From Acidiphilium sp. PA (lineage in GTDB: Bacteria > Pseudomonadota > Alphaproteobacteria > Acetobacterales > Acetobacteraceae): a stretch of 64,000 bases of DNA. The position numbers were made by a program, and so were the translations under genes. Shown piece after piece: positions 8,628-18,051 of this stretch. The notes under the pieces are model-generated. The model was not told the origin of the DNA. It saw nothing but the letters and a program-made list of their open reading frames with translations, and made no database searches. Each line of letters starts with the position of its first letter. Positions within the stretch are counted from its first letter, which is position 1. The stretch lies in the NCBI RefSeq assembly GCF_026191915.1, contig NZ_JAIMBY010000002.1:310001-374000 (forward strand), written 5' to 3'.

Positions 8628-10045
8628 GCCGCCGATTTTCCAATCGTCTTGAACGCCGCGAGCGCCCGCTCGCGCCCCGCCTTGAGGTCGATGATCGGGC
8701 GCGGATATGTTTTGCCGAGCATGACGCCGGCGCCGCGCAGCACGGGCTCCGGAGCCTCCCACGGCGCGTGCAGCGCGCGATCGGGCAGGCGTGCGAGTTC
8801 GGGCACGAAGCGGCGGACATAGGCACCGTCCGGGTCGAATTTCTCACCTTGCAGCACCGGGTTGAAGATCCTGAAATAGGGTGCCGCATCCGCACCGCAC
8901 CCGGCCACCCATTGCCATGAGGCGGCGTTGGACGCGGCATCGGCATCGACCAGACAATCCCAGAACCACGCCTCGCCCGCCTGCCAGGGGACCAGCAGAT
9001 GCTTGACCAGGAAGGAGGCGGTGATCATCCGCACCCGGTTGTGCATCCAGCCGGTCTGCCAGAGTTGGCGCATCCCGGCATCGACGATCGGAATACCGGT
9101 CACGCCGCGCTGCCAGGCGCGCAGATCATCCGGGGCGTCGCGCCAGGGCATCGCCGCGAACTGGTCTTTCATCGGCACCGCATCGAGCGTCTCGTTGTGC
9201 CAGAGCAGATAGGCGGCGAACTCGCGCCAGATCAGCTCCTTGAGAAATATGTGCTTGCCGTCAGCGCGTCTGGCCGCCACCGTATCGGCCGCGCGCCAGA
9301 CCGCATCGATCGCGATCTCGCCCCAATGCAGGTGCGGCGAGAGCATCGAGGTGCCGGTCTCGCCCGGCAGGTTGCGCCGGCGATCGTAGTCCTCGAGCCC
9401 CTCGTGCAGAAAATGCGCGAGCCGCTGCTGTGCGCCGGCCTCGCCCGGTTGCCAGGTGTCGCGCAACCCGCCCGCCCAATCAGGCGCGCGGGGCAATAAT
9501 TGCCAGTCCTCTAGCGCATCGCTGGCGATAGCGCCAACGCTCGCAATCCGCGCGGGCGGCGCAATCGGCCCGCGCGGCGCGAACGCTTCGAAACACGCGC
9601 GCGAGAATGGGGTATAGACGCCGTAGACGCCATCCGATTTCGTCCGGATCTGTTCGGGGCCGAACATCAGCGCCGAACGATGCCGCTGAAAGCCGATGCC
9701 GCGCGCCTTCAACGCGGCCGCCACATCGCGATCGACCCGGCGCAGCCAGGGCTCATGCGCCCGCCCGGCATGCACCGTCGCCGCACCGATCGATCCGGCG
9801 AGCTCCTCGATGACCGCCACCGAATCGCCCCGCCGCAGCACCAGTTCCGCGCCACGCGCCGCACAATCGCGCGCCAGCGCCGCGAGCGAGTGATGCAGCC
9901 ACCAGAGCGACGCCCCGCCCCAGCCGGCGGCGGGATCGAGCACGAACACCAGCACGACTTCGCCCGCATCGAGCCCCGCTGCTAACGCGGGGTTATCGGC
10001 CAGCCGTAAATCGTTGCGCAGCCAGACAATGCTCTTCGCCATCAT
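8624..10045 (-). CDS. phrB: Deoxyribodipyrimidine photolyase
   Basis: The 473-residue product has the antenna domain opening SIVWLRNDLRLADNPAL. The C-terminal FAD-binding helical domain shows LKELIWREFAAYLLWHN, GIPIVDAGMRQL, GWMHNRVRM and WQWVAGCGADAAPYFRIF. It repairs cyclobutane pyrimidine dimers with light. The conserved tail supports class I CPD photolyase over a cryptochrome. The start (tandem Met codons at 10045/10042) overlaps the pdeM stop as ATGA, so the nuclease and photolyase are translationally linked. It is full length. Confidence 0.94.
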   Translation of the reverse strand: MMAKSIVWLRNDLRLADNPALAAGLDAGEVVLVFVLDPAAGWGGASLWWLHHSLAALARDCAARGAELVLRRGDSVAVIEELAGSIGAATVHAGRAHEPWLRRVDRDVAAALKARGIGFQRHRSALMFGPEQIRTKSDGVYGVYTPFSRACFEAFAPRGPIAPPARIASVGAIASDALEDWQLLPRAPDWAGGLRDTWQPGEAGAQQRLAHFLHEGLEDYDRRRNLPGETGTSMLSPHLHWGEIAIDAVWRAADTVAARRADGKHIFLKELIWREFAAYLLWHNETLDAVPMKDQFAAMPWRDAPDDLRAWQRGVTGIPIVDAGMRQLWQTGWMHNRVRMITASFLVKHLLVPWQAGEAWFWDCLVDADAASNAASWQWVAGCGADAAPYFRIFNPVLQGEKFDPDGAYVRRFVPELARLPDRALHAPWEAPEPVLRGAGVMLGKTYPRPIIDLKAGRERALAAFKTIGKSAA

Positions 10046-10710
10046 GCCGCCTTGGCCGCATGCGCGAGCGGAAACGCGAACACCCGCTCCCGGCTCAGCA
10101 GAAACACCTGCCCGCCGCGCGGGAACAGCGCGCGGATCGGCGCGGCCGTGACCTCCAACCCGCCGGTATAGGCGCCGAACGAGGGCAGCAGCACGCGGTG
10201 CTGATCGGTGACGAAACAGGGCCGCGCGATCGCGCCCGCCCGTGTCGCGATTCGCGCCTTGGGATGAAAATGCCCGGAAAACTCGATTTGCCCGGCCTCC
10301 AGCGCTGCGGCCTGATGGCGAAACACGCAGGCCTCGTCACGCAGCATTGTGGCACCACCCATCGCCTGATCGTGATTGCCCGCGATCCACACGAACCGGT
10401 GCGCCGCCTCGAACCGTGCCAGCCGCGCCGCATCCTCGGCCGCCAGACGCGCCTCGCCCTGATCGTCGTGAAACGAATCGCCGAGCGCAATCACCACATC
10501 TGGCGCGTAGCGGCGCAGCAGCAGGGCCAGCCGGTCCAGCGTCGCGCGCGTGTCATACGGCGGCACCAGCGCACCGCGCGCGGCGCTGAACGAGGCTTTT
10601 TCCAGATGCAGATCGGCAAGGATCAACGCCCGGCGCGCGGGCCAGAACACCGCCCCGGCGGGGTCGAGCATGAAACGATGGCCGGCACGGTGAATCGGGG
10701 CAGCATTCAT
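10042..10710 (-). CDS. pdeM: Ligase-associated metallophosphoesterase/endonuclease PdeM
   Basis: The 222-residue product is a calcineurin-like phosphoesterase with DLH (33-35), GDSFHD (77-82), GNHD (111-114) and SGHFHPK. This compact type always occurs with an Lhr-like helicase, an exonuclease and an ATP-dependent ligase; all three are found within 6 kb here. ATG 10710 is preceded by a strong GGAGG. It lies 28 bases after the helicase stop and overlaps phrB by four bases. The role is presumed nucleolytic processing of damaged DNA ends; the exact substrate in this organism is not shown. Confidence 0.92.
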   Translation of the reverse strand: MNAAPIHRAGHRFMLDPAGAVFWPARRALILADLHLEKASFSAARGALVPPYDTRATLDRLALLLRRYAPDVVIALGDSFHDDQGEARLAAEDAARLARFEAAHRFVWIAGNHDQAMGGATMLRDEACVFRHQAAALEAGQIEFSGHFHPKARIATRAGAIARPCFVTDQHRVLLPSFGAYTGGLEVTAAPIRALFPRGGQVFLLSRERVFAFPLAHAAKAA

Positions 10711-10738
10711 GACTGCCTCCATTCCATATTGTGCCGTG

Positions 10739-13207
10739 TCACGCCAGATGGACACTCGATGCGATATCACCCGCGAACCCGGCTTCGGCGAGCAGGGCTT
10801 CGGCTTCGGCTTCGGCCAGCAACGCATCCTCCGCCTCGCCGCCGCGGATCTGCTCGCGGCCGATCTCCAGGAGCACCGGCACGGCGAGCGGCGAGACACG
10901 CTTGAGCCGCCGGTGCGTGATCCGCCCGCGCGCGCGGGCCAGCATGCCGGCGATCCGCGCCAGATCGACCAGCCCATGGGCGGCATCGGCCCTTGTCGCG
11001 CGGAGCAGGATATGGGTGGGATCGTGTTTGCGGAGCACATCGTAAATCAGATCGGTATTGATACTGACTTGTCTACGGCTGCGCTCGCCGCCCGGATGCG
11101 TCCGCTCGATCAATCCCGCAATGACCGCGACGTTGCGGAAGCTGCGTTTGAGCATCGTGCTTTCCGCCATCCAGGCTTCGAGATCATCGCCCAGCATGTC
11201 TTCCTCGAACAGCCGGGCGATGTCGTGCGGTTCGCGGGCGCACCACACGCCGAGCACGTAATCGGTCGCAACGAAGCCGAGCGGCTGGTCACCGAACCGC
11301 TCCAACCGCCGGGTGATCAGCATGCCGAGCGCCTGATGCGCCTGGCGCCCCTCGAAACAATAGGCGACGATGTACCAGCGGCCGCCGCGCGGAAACGTCT
11401 CGACCAGCAGATCGTCCGGCGCCGGCAGGGATGATCGCCACGCCTGCAGTTCCAGCCATTCGCGCACCTGATCCGGAAAATGCCGCCATTGCGCCGGCTC
11501 GTGCAGCATGGCCCGCACCCGGTTGGCGAGGTTGGTGCTGAGCGGCATCCGCCCGCCGACATAGGTGGGTATTTTCGGCTCGCCGGTGCCGCCATCCGCC
11601 GCCATCACGGTGGTTTCGCGAATGCCCTGAAACACCAGCCGCCGGCCCGCGAATAAAAACGTATCGCCCGGGCTCATCATTGTGACGAAATATTCCTCGA
11701 TCTCACCGAGCGTGATGCCGCCGCCGCGCCCGCCGCCCAACCGCACCTTCAGCACCGGCGCCTCGACGATGGTGCCGATGTTCATGCGGAACTGCCGCAT
11801 GATGCGCGCGTGGCGCACATGCAGGAACCCTTCGGAATCACGGAACAATTTTCGGTAGCGCTCATAGACCGCGAGCGCGTAGCCGCCATCTTCGACATAG
11901 CGAACCACATCGTCGAAATCGCGCCGCGCGAGCAGGGCATAGGGTGCGGCGCGGCAGACCTCGGCATATAATTGATCGGGGTGGAACGGGGCCGCACAAG
12001 CGCAACCCAGCACATGCTGGGCCAGCACATCGAGCGCGCCCGGCCGCGGCGGATCGCCGTCGAGATCAAGCGCCGCCACCCCTTCGATCGCGGCGGCGCA
12101 TTCCAGCACTTCGAACCGGTTGGCCGGCACCAGCAGCGCGCGCGAAGCCTCATCGAGCCGGTGATTGGCCCGGCCCAGCCGCTGCATCAGCCGCGACACG
12201 CCCTTGGGGGCGGCAACCTGGATCACCTGATCGACCGCCGCCCAATCGATCCCGAGATCGAGCGAGGAAGTCGCCACCACCGCGCGCAGCCGTCCCGCTG
12301 CCATCGCCGCCTCCACCTTGCGGCGCTGGTTCACATCGAGACTGCCGTGATGCAGCGCGATCGGCAGGGTTTCGTCATTGTGCCGCCACAGCGCCTCGAA
12401 CATCAATTCCGCCTGCGCGCGGGTGTTGACGAACACGATGGTCATGCGCGCACCGCGAATTTGCTGCAAAATCGCCTCGGCCGCCATCAACCCCATGTGA
12501 CCGGACCACGGCATCCGCCCCGGCGCGATCAACAGGCCGATCTCGGGTGGTGCGCCGGCCTCGCCCAGCACCAATTGCGTCGCACCGCCGACACCGTCGG
12601 GCGAAAGCCAGTCCCGCATCGCGCCCGGATGCGCGACGGTGGCGGACAGGCCGATCCGCAGCGCCGCCGGCGCCAGCGCGTGCAGCCGCGCGAGGCCGAG
12701 CGCCAGTTGATCGCCGCGCTTGGTGCCGGCGAGCGCGTGGATCTCATCGATCACGATCACCGCGAGATCGGCGAAATAATCCGCCGCCTCGGGCTGGTAC
12801 AACAGCAAGGCGAGGCTTTCCGGGGTGGTCAGCAGAATATGCGGCGGATCGCTGCGCTGGCGGGTCCGCCGGTTCGCCGGCGTGTCGCCGGTGCGGGTCT
12901 CGACGCGGATCGGCAGCGCCATCTCGGCGATCGGCGCTTCGAGGTTGCGCGCGATGTCGGTGGCCAGCGCCTTCAGCGGGCTGATGTAGATCGTGTGCAA
13001 GCGCGGCCGGGGATCATCGGCCAGGGCGATCAAACTGGGCAGGAATCCGGCCAGCGTCTTGCCGCCGCCGGTCGGCGCGATCAACAACGCATTCTCACCC
13101 GCGGCCACCGCCCCGAGCACCGCAAGCTGATGCGGCCGCACCTGCCAACCCCGCGCTGCAAACCAGTCACCGAACTGCGCCGGCAGCGATGTTTTGCTTT
13201 TGTTCAC
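10739..13207 (-). CDS. Ligase-associated DEXH-box helicase (Lhr-like)
   Basis: The 822-residue product has Walker A APTGGGKT (44-51), DEIH (154-157), the motif III SATVAHP and a C-terminal helicase lobe with VATSSLDLGIDWA and LMQRLGRANHR, followed by the Lhr-core winged-helix and DUF4109-like part. It belongs to the ligase-associated DNA damage response set. The start is taken as GTG 13207, just ahead of the RPHQLAVL helicase entry; no good ribosome site is visible, and an upstream in-frame Met would run into the divergent exonuclease gene. It heads the long minus-strand unit. Confidence 0.92.
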   Translation of the reverse strand: MNKSKTSLPAQFGDWFAARGWQVRPHQLAVLGAVAAGENALLIAPTGGGKTLAGFLPSLIALADDPRPRLHTIYISPLKALATDIARNLEAPIAEMALPIRVETRTGDTPANRRTRQRSDPPHILLTTPESLALLLYQPEAADYFADLAVIVIDEIHALAGTKRGDQLALGLARLHALAPAALRIGLSATVAHPGAMRDWLSPDGVGGATQLVLGEAGAPPEIGLLIAPGRMPWSGHMGLMAAEAILQQIRGARMTIVFVNTRAQAELMFEALWRHNDETLPIALHHGSLDVNQRRKVEAAMAAGRLRAVVATSSLDLGIDWAAVDQVIQVAAPKGVSRLMQRLGRANHRLDEASRALLVPANRFEVLECAAAIEGVAALDLDGDPPRPGALDVLAQHVLGCACAAPFHPDQLYAEVCRAAPYALLARRDFDDVVRYVEDGGYALAVYERYRKLFRDSEGFLHVRHARIMRQFRMNIGTIVEAPVLKVRLGGGRGGGITLGEIEEYFVTMMSPGDTFLFAGRRLVFQGIRETTVMAADGGTGEPKIPTYVGGRMPLSTNLANRVRAMLHEPAQWRHFPDQVREWLELQAWRSSLPAPDDLLVETFPRGGRWYIVAYCFEGRQAHQALGMLITRRLERFGDQPLGFVATDYVLGVWCAREPHDIARLFEEDMLGDDLEAWMAESTMLKRSFRNVAVIAGLIERTHPGGERSRRQVSINTDLIYDVLRKHDPTHILLRATRADAAHGLVDLARIAGMLARARGRITHRRLKRVSPLAVPVLLEIGREQIRGGEAEDALLAEAEAEALLAEAGFAGDIASSVHLA

Positions 13208-13262
13208 GATTTGCAGTCTAATCACCCTGGTTATTTTCGCAATCACCGTCCATCTGCACGCT
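13208..13262. promoter_or_regulatory. Divergent promoter region between helicase and exonuclease genes
   Basis: Only 55 bases separate the two preferred GTG starts, and this stretch is A/T-rich compared with its surroundings (TTATTTTCGCAATCACC). Both halves of the DNA repair cassette must start transcription here or from inside one another. I see no clear LexA box (GTTC-N7-GTTC) and no convincing -35/-10 pair, so the element is inferred from gene layout only. If a TTG at 13194 were the true exonuclease start, the genes would overlap by 14 bases. Confidence 0.4.
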
Positions 13263-14282
13263 GTGGCACCGCACCCCGAAACCTGGCTCCAACCGCGCCC
13301 CGAAGGCCTGTTCTGCCTCCCCGGCGGCTTTTTCATCGATGCGACGCGCGCGGTCGATCGCGCGATCATCACCCATGGCCATGCCGATCACGCCCGCCCC
13401 GGTCACCACCACGTGCTGGCGAGCGCCGAGACACTCGCGATCATGCGGGCGCGGATGGGCGAGGGCAGGGCGGGCATCACCCAGCAGGCGCTGGCGAGCG
13501 GCGAGGTGTTGCGGATCGGCGATGTCGATGTCGGCCTGGTGCCGGCCGGCCATGTGCTCGGCTCGTGCCAGGTGGTGATGACCTATCAGGGCAGCCGCGC
13601 CGTGGTGTCCGGCGATTACAAGCGCCGCGCCGACCCCACCTGCGCGGGTTTCGTGCCGGTCGCGTGCGACGTGTTCGTCACCGAGGCGACGTTCGGCCTG
13701 CCGGTGTTCCGCCATCCCGACACCGACAAGGAAATCGCCAAGCTGCTACACTCGATGAGCGTATTTCCCGAACGGCCGCATCTGATCGGCGCCTACGGTC
13801 TCGGCAAATCGCAGCGCATGGTCGCCCTGCTGCGCGCCGCCGGCTACGACGCGCCCATCTACCTGCACGGGGCATTGGCGAAACTATGCGATTTGTACGG
13901 CGAACTCGGCATTGATCTGGGCGATCTCCGCCCGGCCACGGTGGCCGACAAAGCCGCACTGCGCGGTGCCGTGGTGATCGCGCCGCCCTCCGCCGTCGCG
14001 GATCGCTGGGCCCGCCGGCTGGACGATCCGGTGGTCGCGGTCGCTTCGGGCTGGATGCGCGTGCGCCAGCGCGCCAAGGCGAGCGGGGTGGAACTGCCCC
14101 TGATCATCTCCGATCACGCCGATTGGGACGAGTTGCTGGCCACCGTGATCGACGTGCAGGCCCCGGAAATCTGGGTCACGCACGGCAACGAGGCCGCGCT
14201 GATCTACCAGCTCGGTCTGATGGGACGGCGCGGGCGGGCGCTGAGTTTGATCGGGTATGGCGATGAGGGGGATGATGCGTGA
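13263..14282 (+). CDS. Ligase-associated exonuclease (metallo-beta-lactamase/SNM1-like)
   Basis: The 339-residue product begins with PRPEGLFCLPGGFFID and the metal motif HGHADH (38-43), followed by VGLVPAGHVLGSCQV, VVSGDYKRR and a late VTHGNEAAL. This is the mRNA 3'-end-processing-like beta-CASP exonuclease that always travels with the ATP-dependent ligase below. I prefer GTG 13263, which places the N-terminus where relatives start; TTG 13194 is an alternative adding 23 hydrophobic residues. It is probably co-transcribed with the ligase unless the intervening A/T-rich element terminates. Confidence 0.9.
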   Translation: MAPHPETWLQPRPEGLFCLPGGFFIDATRAVDRAIITHGHADHARPGHHHVLASAETLAIMRARMGEGRAGITQQALASGEVLRIGDVDVGLVPAGHVLGSCQVVMTYQGSRAVVSGDYKRRADPTCAGFVPVACDVFVTEATFGLPVFRHPDTDKEIAKLLHSMSVFPERPHLIGAYGLGKSQRMVALLRAAGYDAPIYLHGALAKLCDLYGELGIDLGDLRPATVADKAALRGAVVIAPPSAVADRWARRLDDPVVAVASGWMRVRQRAKASGVELPLIISDHADWDELLATVIDVQAPEIWVTHGNEAALIYQLGLMGRRGRALSLIGYGDEGDDA

Positions 14283-14288
14283 ACGATA

Positions 14289-14434
14289 GGAAGGGGAGGA
14301 AGGACTTCTTTTTTGTAAAAAAGAAGCAAAAAACTTTTGTTAATTTGGGGCACGGGTGGTTTCACCGGCATGGGCTCTATGAATCAAAGTTTTTTTGCTT
14401 CTTTTTGTTCACAGAAAGAAGTCTTCCCCTTTCC
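14289..14434. repeat. Bipartite A/T-rich inverted element, copy 2
   Basis: The left hairpin (CTTCTTTTTTGTAAAAAAGAAG near 14305-14326; two short arms around GT) is followed by AAAAAACTTTTGTTAAT. The centre reads GGGGCACGGG...TTCACCGGCA. The right, inverted part has CAAAGTTTTTTTGCTTC, TTTTTGTTCACAGAAAGAAG and a CTTCCCCTTTCC tail mirroring GGAAGGGGAGG on the left. It fills the gap between exonuclease and ligase and ends 14 bases before the ligase start, so it could attenuate ligase expression. The centre matches copy 3 in the same orientation. Confidence 0.8.
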
Positions 14435-14448
14435 TTGCCTTCGCCCTG

Positions 14449-16026
14449 ATGAAGCCCTTCGCCGACCTCCTGGAGCGCCTGCTCTACACCCAGGGCCGCA
14501 ACGCCAAAATCGCGCTATTGGCCGATTACTTCGGCACGCGCCCCGACCCCGAACGCGGCTACGCCCTGGCCGCAATCGCCGGCAAACTCGATTTTCCGGG
14601 TGCCAAACCAGCGGTGCTACGCGCCTTGGTCGCAACCCGCGTCGATCCGGAATTATTTGCGCTCTCCTACGATTATGTCGGCGATCTGGCCGAGGCGATC
14701 GCGCTGATCTGGCCAAAAGCGGCGATCGAGGCGCCGCCGGAACTACCCGCGGTGGTCGACCAGCTTCGCCAGACCCCGCGCGAGGCGATCCCGGCGCTCA
14801 TCGCCACCTGGCTGGATGCCAGCGATGTTTCGACCCGCATCGCGCTGATCAAGCTGATCACAGGGGGTCTCAGGGTCGGCGCGTCGCTGCGGCTGGCCAA
14901 GCTCGCGCTCGCACAACGCTTTGAGGTCGAGGTCGATCAGATCGAGGAGATCTGGCATGGGCTGCTGGCACCCTATCCCACGCTGTTCGACTGGCTTGAA
15001 CGCCGCACCGCCCGGCCCGATCCCGGCACCACGCCGGTGTTCCGCCCGCCGATGCTCGCCCACCCGATCGAGGAGGCCGACCGCGCGAGCCTCGACTGGT
15101 CTTCCTATCGGGCGGAATGGAAATGGGACGGTATCCGCGTTCAACTGGTCGCAACCCCGGGCGGCAAGCGGCTGTATTCGCGCGGGGCGGACGATATCTC
15201 AGCGAGTTTTCCGGAAATCCTCGCCGCGATGGACTTCACCGCGGTGCTCGATGGGGAATTGCTGGTGATCCGCGATGGCGTTGTCGCGCCGTTTGCCGAT
15301 CTGCAGCAACGGCTCAACCGCAAGATGGTCAGCGCCAGGGCGCGGGCGGAATATCCGGTCGCCGTGCGGCTCTATGACATGCTGTTCGACGGTGCCACCG
15401 ATCTGCGCGGACTGCCGTTCGATCAGCGCCGTGGCCGGCTTGAAGCCTGGTTTACCGCGACCAGACCGGCGCGGATGGATCTTTCGGAGCAGATCAATTT
15501 TGAAACCGAGGCCGACCTCGCGGCCCTGCGCGCCACCGCGCGTGACGACGGCATCGAGGGGCTGATGCTCAAGGCCGCCGCGAGCCCTTATCTGGCCGGG
15601 CGGCCGAAAGGCCATTGGTGGAAATGGAAACGCGACCCGCTCAGCCTCGACTGTGTGCTGATGTATGCCCAGCGCGGCCACGGCAGGCGAAGCTCGTTCT
15701 ATTCCGATTACACGTTCGGCGTCTGGACCGAGGATGGCCGGCTGGTGCCGATCGGCAAGGCGTATTCCGGCTACACCGATGCAGAATTGCTGGTGCTGGA
15801 TAAATGGATCCGCGCCCACACCGTTGCCACCTACGGGCCGGTGCGCGAGGTGGAACCTGGCATCGTGCTCGAAATCGGCTTCGATGCCGCCCAGCGTTCA
15901 AGCCGGCATAAATCGGGCATCGCGCTGCGGTTTCCCCGCATTTTGCGGTTGCGCCTCGACAAGCCCGTTGCCGAGGCGGACCGGCTGGAAACCGCGACGC
16001 GGTTGATCGGCGCCGCCGCGGTCTGA
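14449..16026 (+). CDS. ATP-dependent DNA ligase (ligase-associated damage-response type)
   Basis: The 525-residue single-chain ligase has an N-terminal DNA-binding region, adenylation motif EWKWDGIRVQ with the nucleophile Lys225, then YSRGADDISASFPE, LDGELLV, EGLMLKA and the C-terminal KWKRDPLSLDCVLMYA. It seals nicks in duplex DNA and is distinct from NAD-dependent LigA and from LigD, whose primase and nuclease domains it lacks. ATG 14449 opens the conserved MKPFADLLERL. The cassette with exonuclease, helicase and PdeM is complete. It converges on purK with five bases between the stops. Confidence 0.94.
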   Translation: MKPFADLLERLLYTQGRNAKIALLADYFGTRPDPERGYALAAIAGKLDFPGAKPAVLRALVATRVDPELFALSYDYVGDLAEAIALIWPKAAIEAPPELPAVVDQLRQTPREAIPALIATWLDASDVSTRIALIKLITGGLRVGASLRLAKLALAQRFEVEVDQIEEIWHGLLAPYPTLFDWLERRTARPDPGTTPVFRPPMLAHPIEEADRASLDWSSYRAEWKWDGIRVQLVATPGGKRLYSRGADDISASFPEILAAMDFTAVLDGELLVIRDGVVAPFADLQQRLNRKMVSARARAEYPVAVRLYDMLFDGATDLRGLPFDQRRGRLEAWFTATRPARMDLSEQINFETEADLAALRATARDDGIEGLMLKAAASPYLAGRPKGHWWKWKRDPLSLDCVLMYAQRGHGRRSSFYSDYTFGVWTEDGRLVPIGKAYSGYTDAELLVLDKWIRAHTVATYGPVREVEPGIVLEIGFDAAQRSSRHKSGIALRFPRILRLRLDKPVAEADRLETATRLIGAAAV

Positions 16027-16031
16027 GCCGG

Positions 16032-17171
16032 TCAGGGTTCGTCTGGGGCCAGGATGCCCAGGGCGGCGGCGATGCCGAACGCACCCGGCAGCGCGCCGTG
16101 CGGGAACAGCGTGTTGACATGGCCGAGTTTGCGGCCTTCGCGGGCGGCGGTTTTGCCGTAATGATGCGGGATGAGGCCCTGGGTTGCGACGATCTGTGGC
16201 CAGAGCGCGATATCGGCCGGGCCGACCAGGTTTTTCATCACCGCATCGGAATGGCGCACCGCCTGGGGCAGGGCGAGGCCGGCGACGGCGCGGATGTGGA
16301 GTTCGAACTGGCTGGCGGGGCAGGCATCGATCGTCCAGTGGCCTGAGTTATGCGGGCGGGGGGCGATTTCGTTGGCGAGGATGCGGCCATCGCGGTCGAT
16401 GAAGAATTCCACCGCCATCAGCCCGACGAGGGCGAGGTGATCAGCCACGCGCAGCGCCATCGCCTGCGCTTCCTGCCGCAGATCGGGGTCGAACGGGGCG
16501 GGGGCCAGGGTGAGATCGAGGATGTGGTCGCGGTGGCGGTTTTCCACAGTGTCGAACGCGGTGTCGGCACCATCGGCGCCGCGCGCCACGATGACGGAGC
16601 ATTCACAGGCGAAATCGACGAAGCCTTCCAGGATCAGCGGTTTCGGGTTGAGCAGGGCGAAGGCCATTTCGGCTTCACCGGCGGTGCGGATCAGCGCCTG
16701 GCCCTTGCCGTCGTAGCCGAGGCGGGTGGTCTTGAGCACGGCGGGCAGGCCGATGGTGGCGATGGCCGCCTGGAGTTGCGCGATCGATTCGACCGGCGCC
16801 CAGGGTGCGGTGCGGACGCCGGCGGCGTTGAGGAAGGTTTTTTCGGCGATTCGGTCCTGGCTGATGCGCAGGATATCCGGCCCGGGGCGCACCGGGCGGC
16901 GTTCGGCCAGCAGGTCGAGCCCTTCGGCCGAGACGTTTTCGAACTCGAAGGTGATGACATCGACCGATTCGGCAAAGCGGATCAGGGCGGCGTGGTCGTC
17001 GTAATCGGCCAGGGTCGTCAGGCTTGCGACCTGTGAGGCCGGGGCATCGGGTTCGGGGGTGAAGATATGGCAGCGATAGCCCAGCCTTGCCGCGGCCATT
17101 GCGGACATGCGGCCGAGCTGGCCGCCGCCGACGATGCCGATGGTTGCGTTGGGCGGCAGGGGGAAAGTCAT
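16032..17171 (-). CDS. purK: N5-carboxyaminoimidazole ribonucleotide synthase
   Basis: The 379-residue ATP-grasp enzyme of purine synthesis converts AIR, bicarbonate and ATP to N5-CAIR. It shows TIGIVGGGQLGRM at the start, EFENVS, KTTRLGYDGKGQ, and the C-terminal metal site EIAPRPHNSGHWTIDA. It lies two bases downstream of purE in one unit, matching the consecutive reactions they catalyse. Length and motifs are complete. Confidence 0.96.
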   Translation of the reverse strand: MTFPLPPNATIGIVGGGQLGRMSAMAAARLGYRCHIFTPEPDAPASQVASLTTLADYDDHAALIRFAESVDVITFEFENVSAEGLDLLAERRPVRPGPDILRISQDRIAEKTFLNAAGVRTAPWAPVESIAQLQAAIATIGLPAVLKTTRLGYDGKGQALIRTAGEAEMAFALLNPKPLILEGFVDFACECSVIVARGADGADTAFDTVENRHRDHILDLTLAPAPFDPDLRQEAQAMALRVADHLALVGLMAVEFFIDRDGRILANEIAPRPHNSGHWTIDACPASQFELHIRAVAGLALPQAVRHSDAVMKNLVGPADIALWPQIVATQGLIPHHYGKTAAREGRKLGHVNTLFPHGALPGAFGIAAALGILAPDEP

Positions 17172-17173
17172 GG

Positions 17174-17659
17174 TCAGTCTTCCGGCATGTCGGGGACGCG
17201 CGCGGTCTGGGCGGCGCGCCAGCCAGCGAGGCGGGCGGCCAGCGCCGGATCGGCCAGGGCGAGGATGGAGGCGGCGAACAAGCCGGCGTTGGTGGCGCCG
17301 GGCTTGCCGATCGCGAACGTCGCGACCGGTACGCCGCCGGGCATCTGCACGATCGAATACAGGCTGTCCTGACCGCGCAAGGCATGGGATTCCACCGGTA
17401 CGCCGAGCACCGGCAGAGTGGTGAGCGCGGCGACCATGCCGGGCAGATGGGCGGCACCGCCGGCGCCGGCGATGATGATGTGCAGGCCGCGCGCCTGGGC
17501 CGATTTGGCGTAGGCCACCATGCGTTCGGGCGTGCGATGGGCGGAAATCACGCGGGCTTCGTAGGGAATGGCGAGGTCATCGAGCATGGCGGTGGCGGCT
17601 TGCAGGGTCGGCCAGTCCGACCGGCTGCCCATGATGACGCCGACGAGCGGTGGGTTCAT
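17174..17659 (-). CDS. purE: N5-CAIR mutase (phosphoribosylaminoimidazole carboxylase catalytic subunit)
   Basis: The 161-residue product rearranges N5-CAIR to CAIR. The class I signatures are [24 protein letters not shown] and [14 protein letters not shown], with the catalytic His in the SAHRTPE loop. It overlaps the DUF465 gene upstream by four bases and is followed by purK after two bases. The octameric cytoplasmic enzyme is of normal length. Confidence 0.96.
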   Translation of the reverse strand: MNPPLVGVIMGSRSDWPTLQAATAMLDDLAIPYEARVISAHRTPERMVAYAKSAQARGLHIIIAGAGGAAHLPGMVAALTTLPVLGVPVESHALRGQDSLYSIVQMPGGVPVATFAIGKPGATNAGLFAASILALADPALAARLAGWRAAQTARVPDMPED

Positions 17660-17859
17660 GCGATGTTGTCGGGGATCAGGCGGCTTTCGAGCCGCAGGAT
17701 CTGGTCGCGCAGGAGCAGTTTGCGCTTCTTGAGGCGCTGCACCTGCAACTGATCGATCGCGGCGTGGTCGCCGAGGCGTGCGATGACCGTATCGAGGTCG
17801 CGGTGCTCGCTGCGCAACCCATGCAGATGACGGAGCAGATTATCCTTGTCTGTCAGCAT
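17656..17859 (-). CDS. YdcH/DUF465 small coiled protein
   Basis: The 67-residue product contains [15 protein letters not shown], then [20 protein letters not shown], the DUF465 pattern (a paired helix with a conserved KKxKLxLKDxI core). These abundant small proteins have no settled function. It overlaps purE by four bases and is first in the purine unit. It pairs with a smaller divergent DUF465 gene about 190 bases away. Confidence 0.85.
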   Translation of the reverse strand: MLTDKDNLLRHLHGLRSEHRDLDTVIARLGDHAAIDQLQVQRLKKRKLLLRDQILRLESRLIPDNIA

Positions 17860-18051
17860 GCTCGGTTCCTTAGCACAGGGTCGTATTCAACGCCTATCGC
17901 GGTTTTCGGTGCCAAGCCAAGGGGGGTATCGGCGGCGCCTTGCATAAAAGTTTGATGACAAGTGCGGCGCGGCGGGACTAGTCTTGAATGCGGTGTCATC
18001 GATCGGGCACCGGACCTTCCACACGTTGGATCAACTCTCGGAAAGGAGTGA

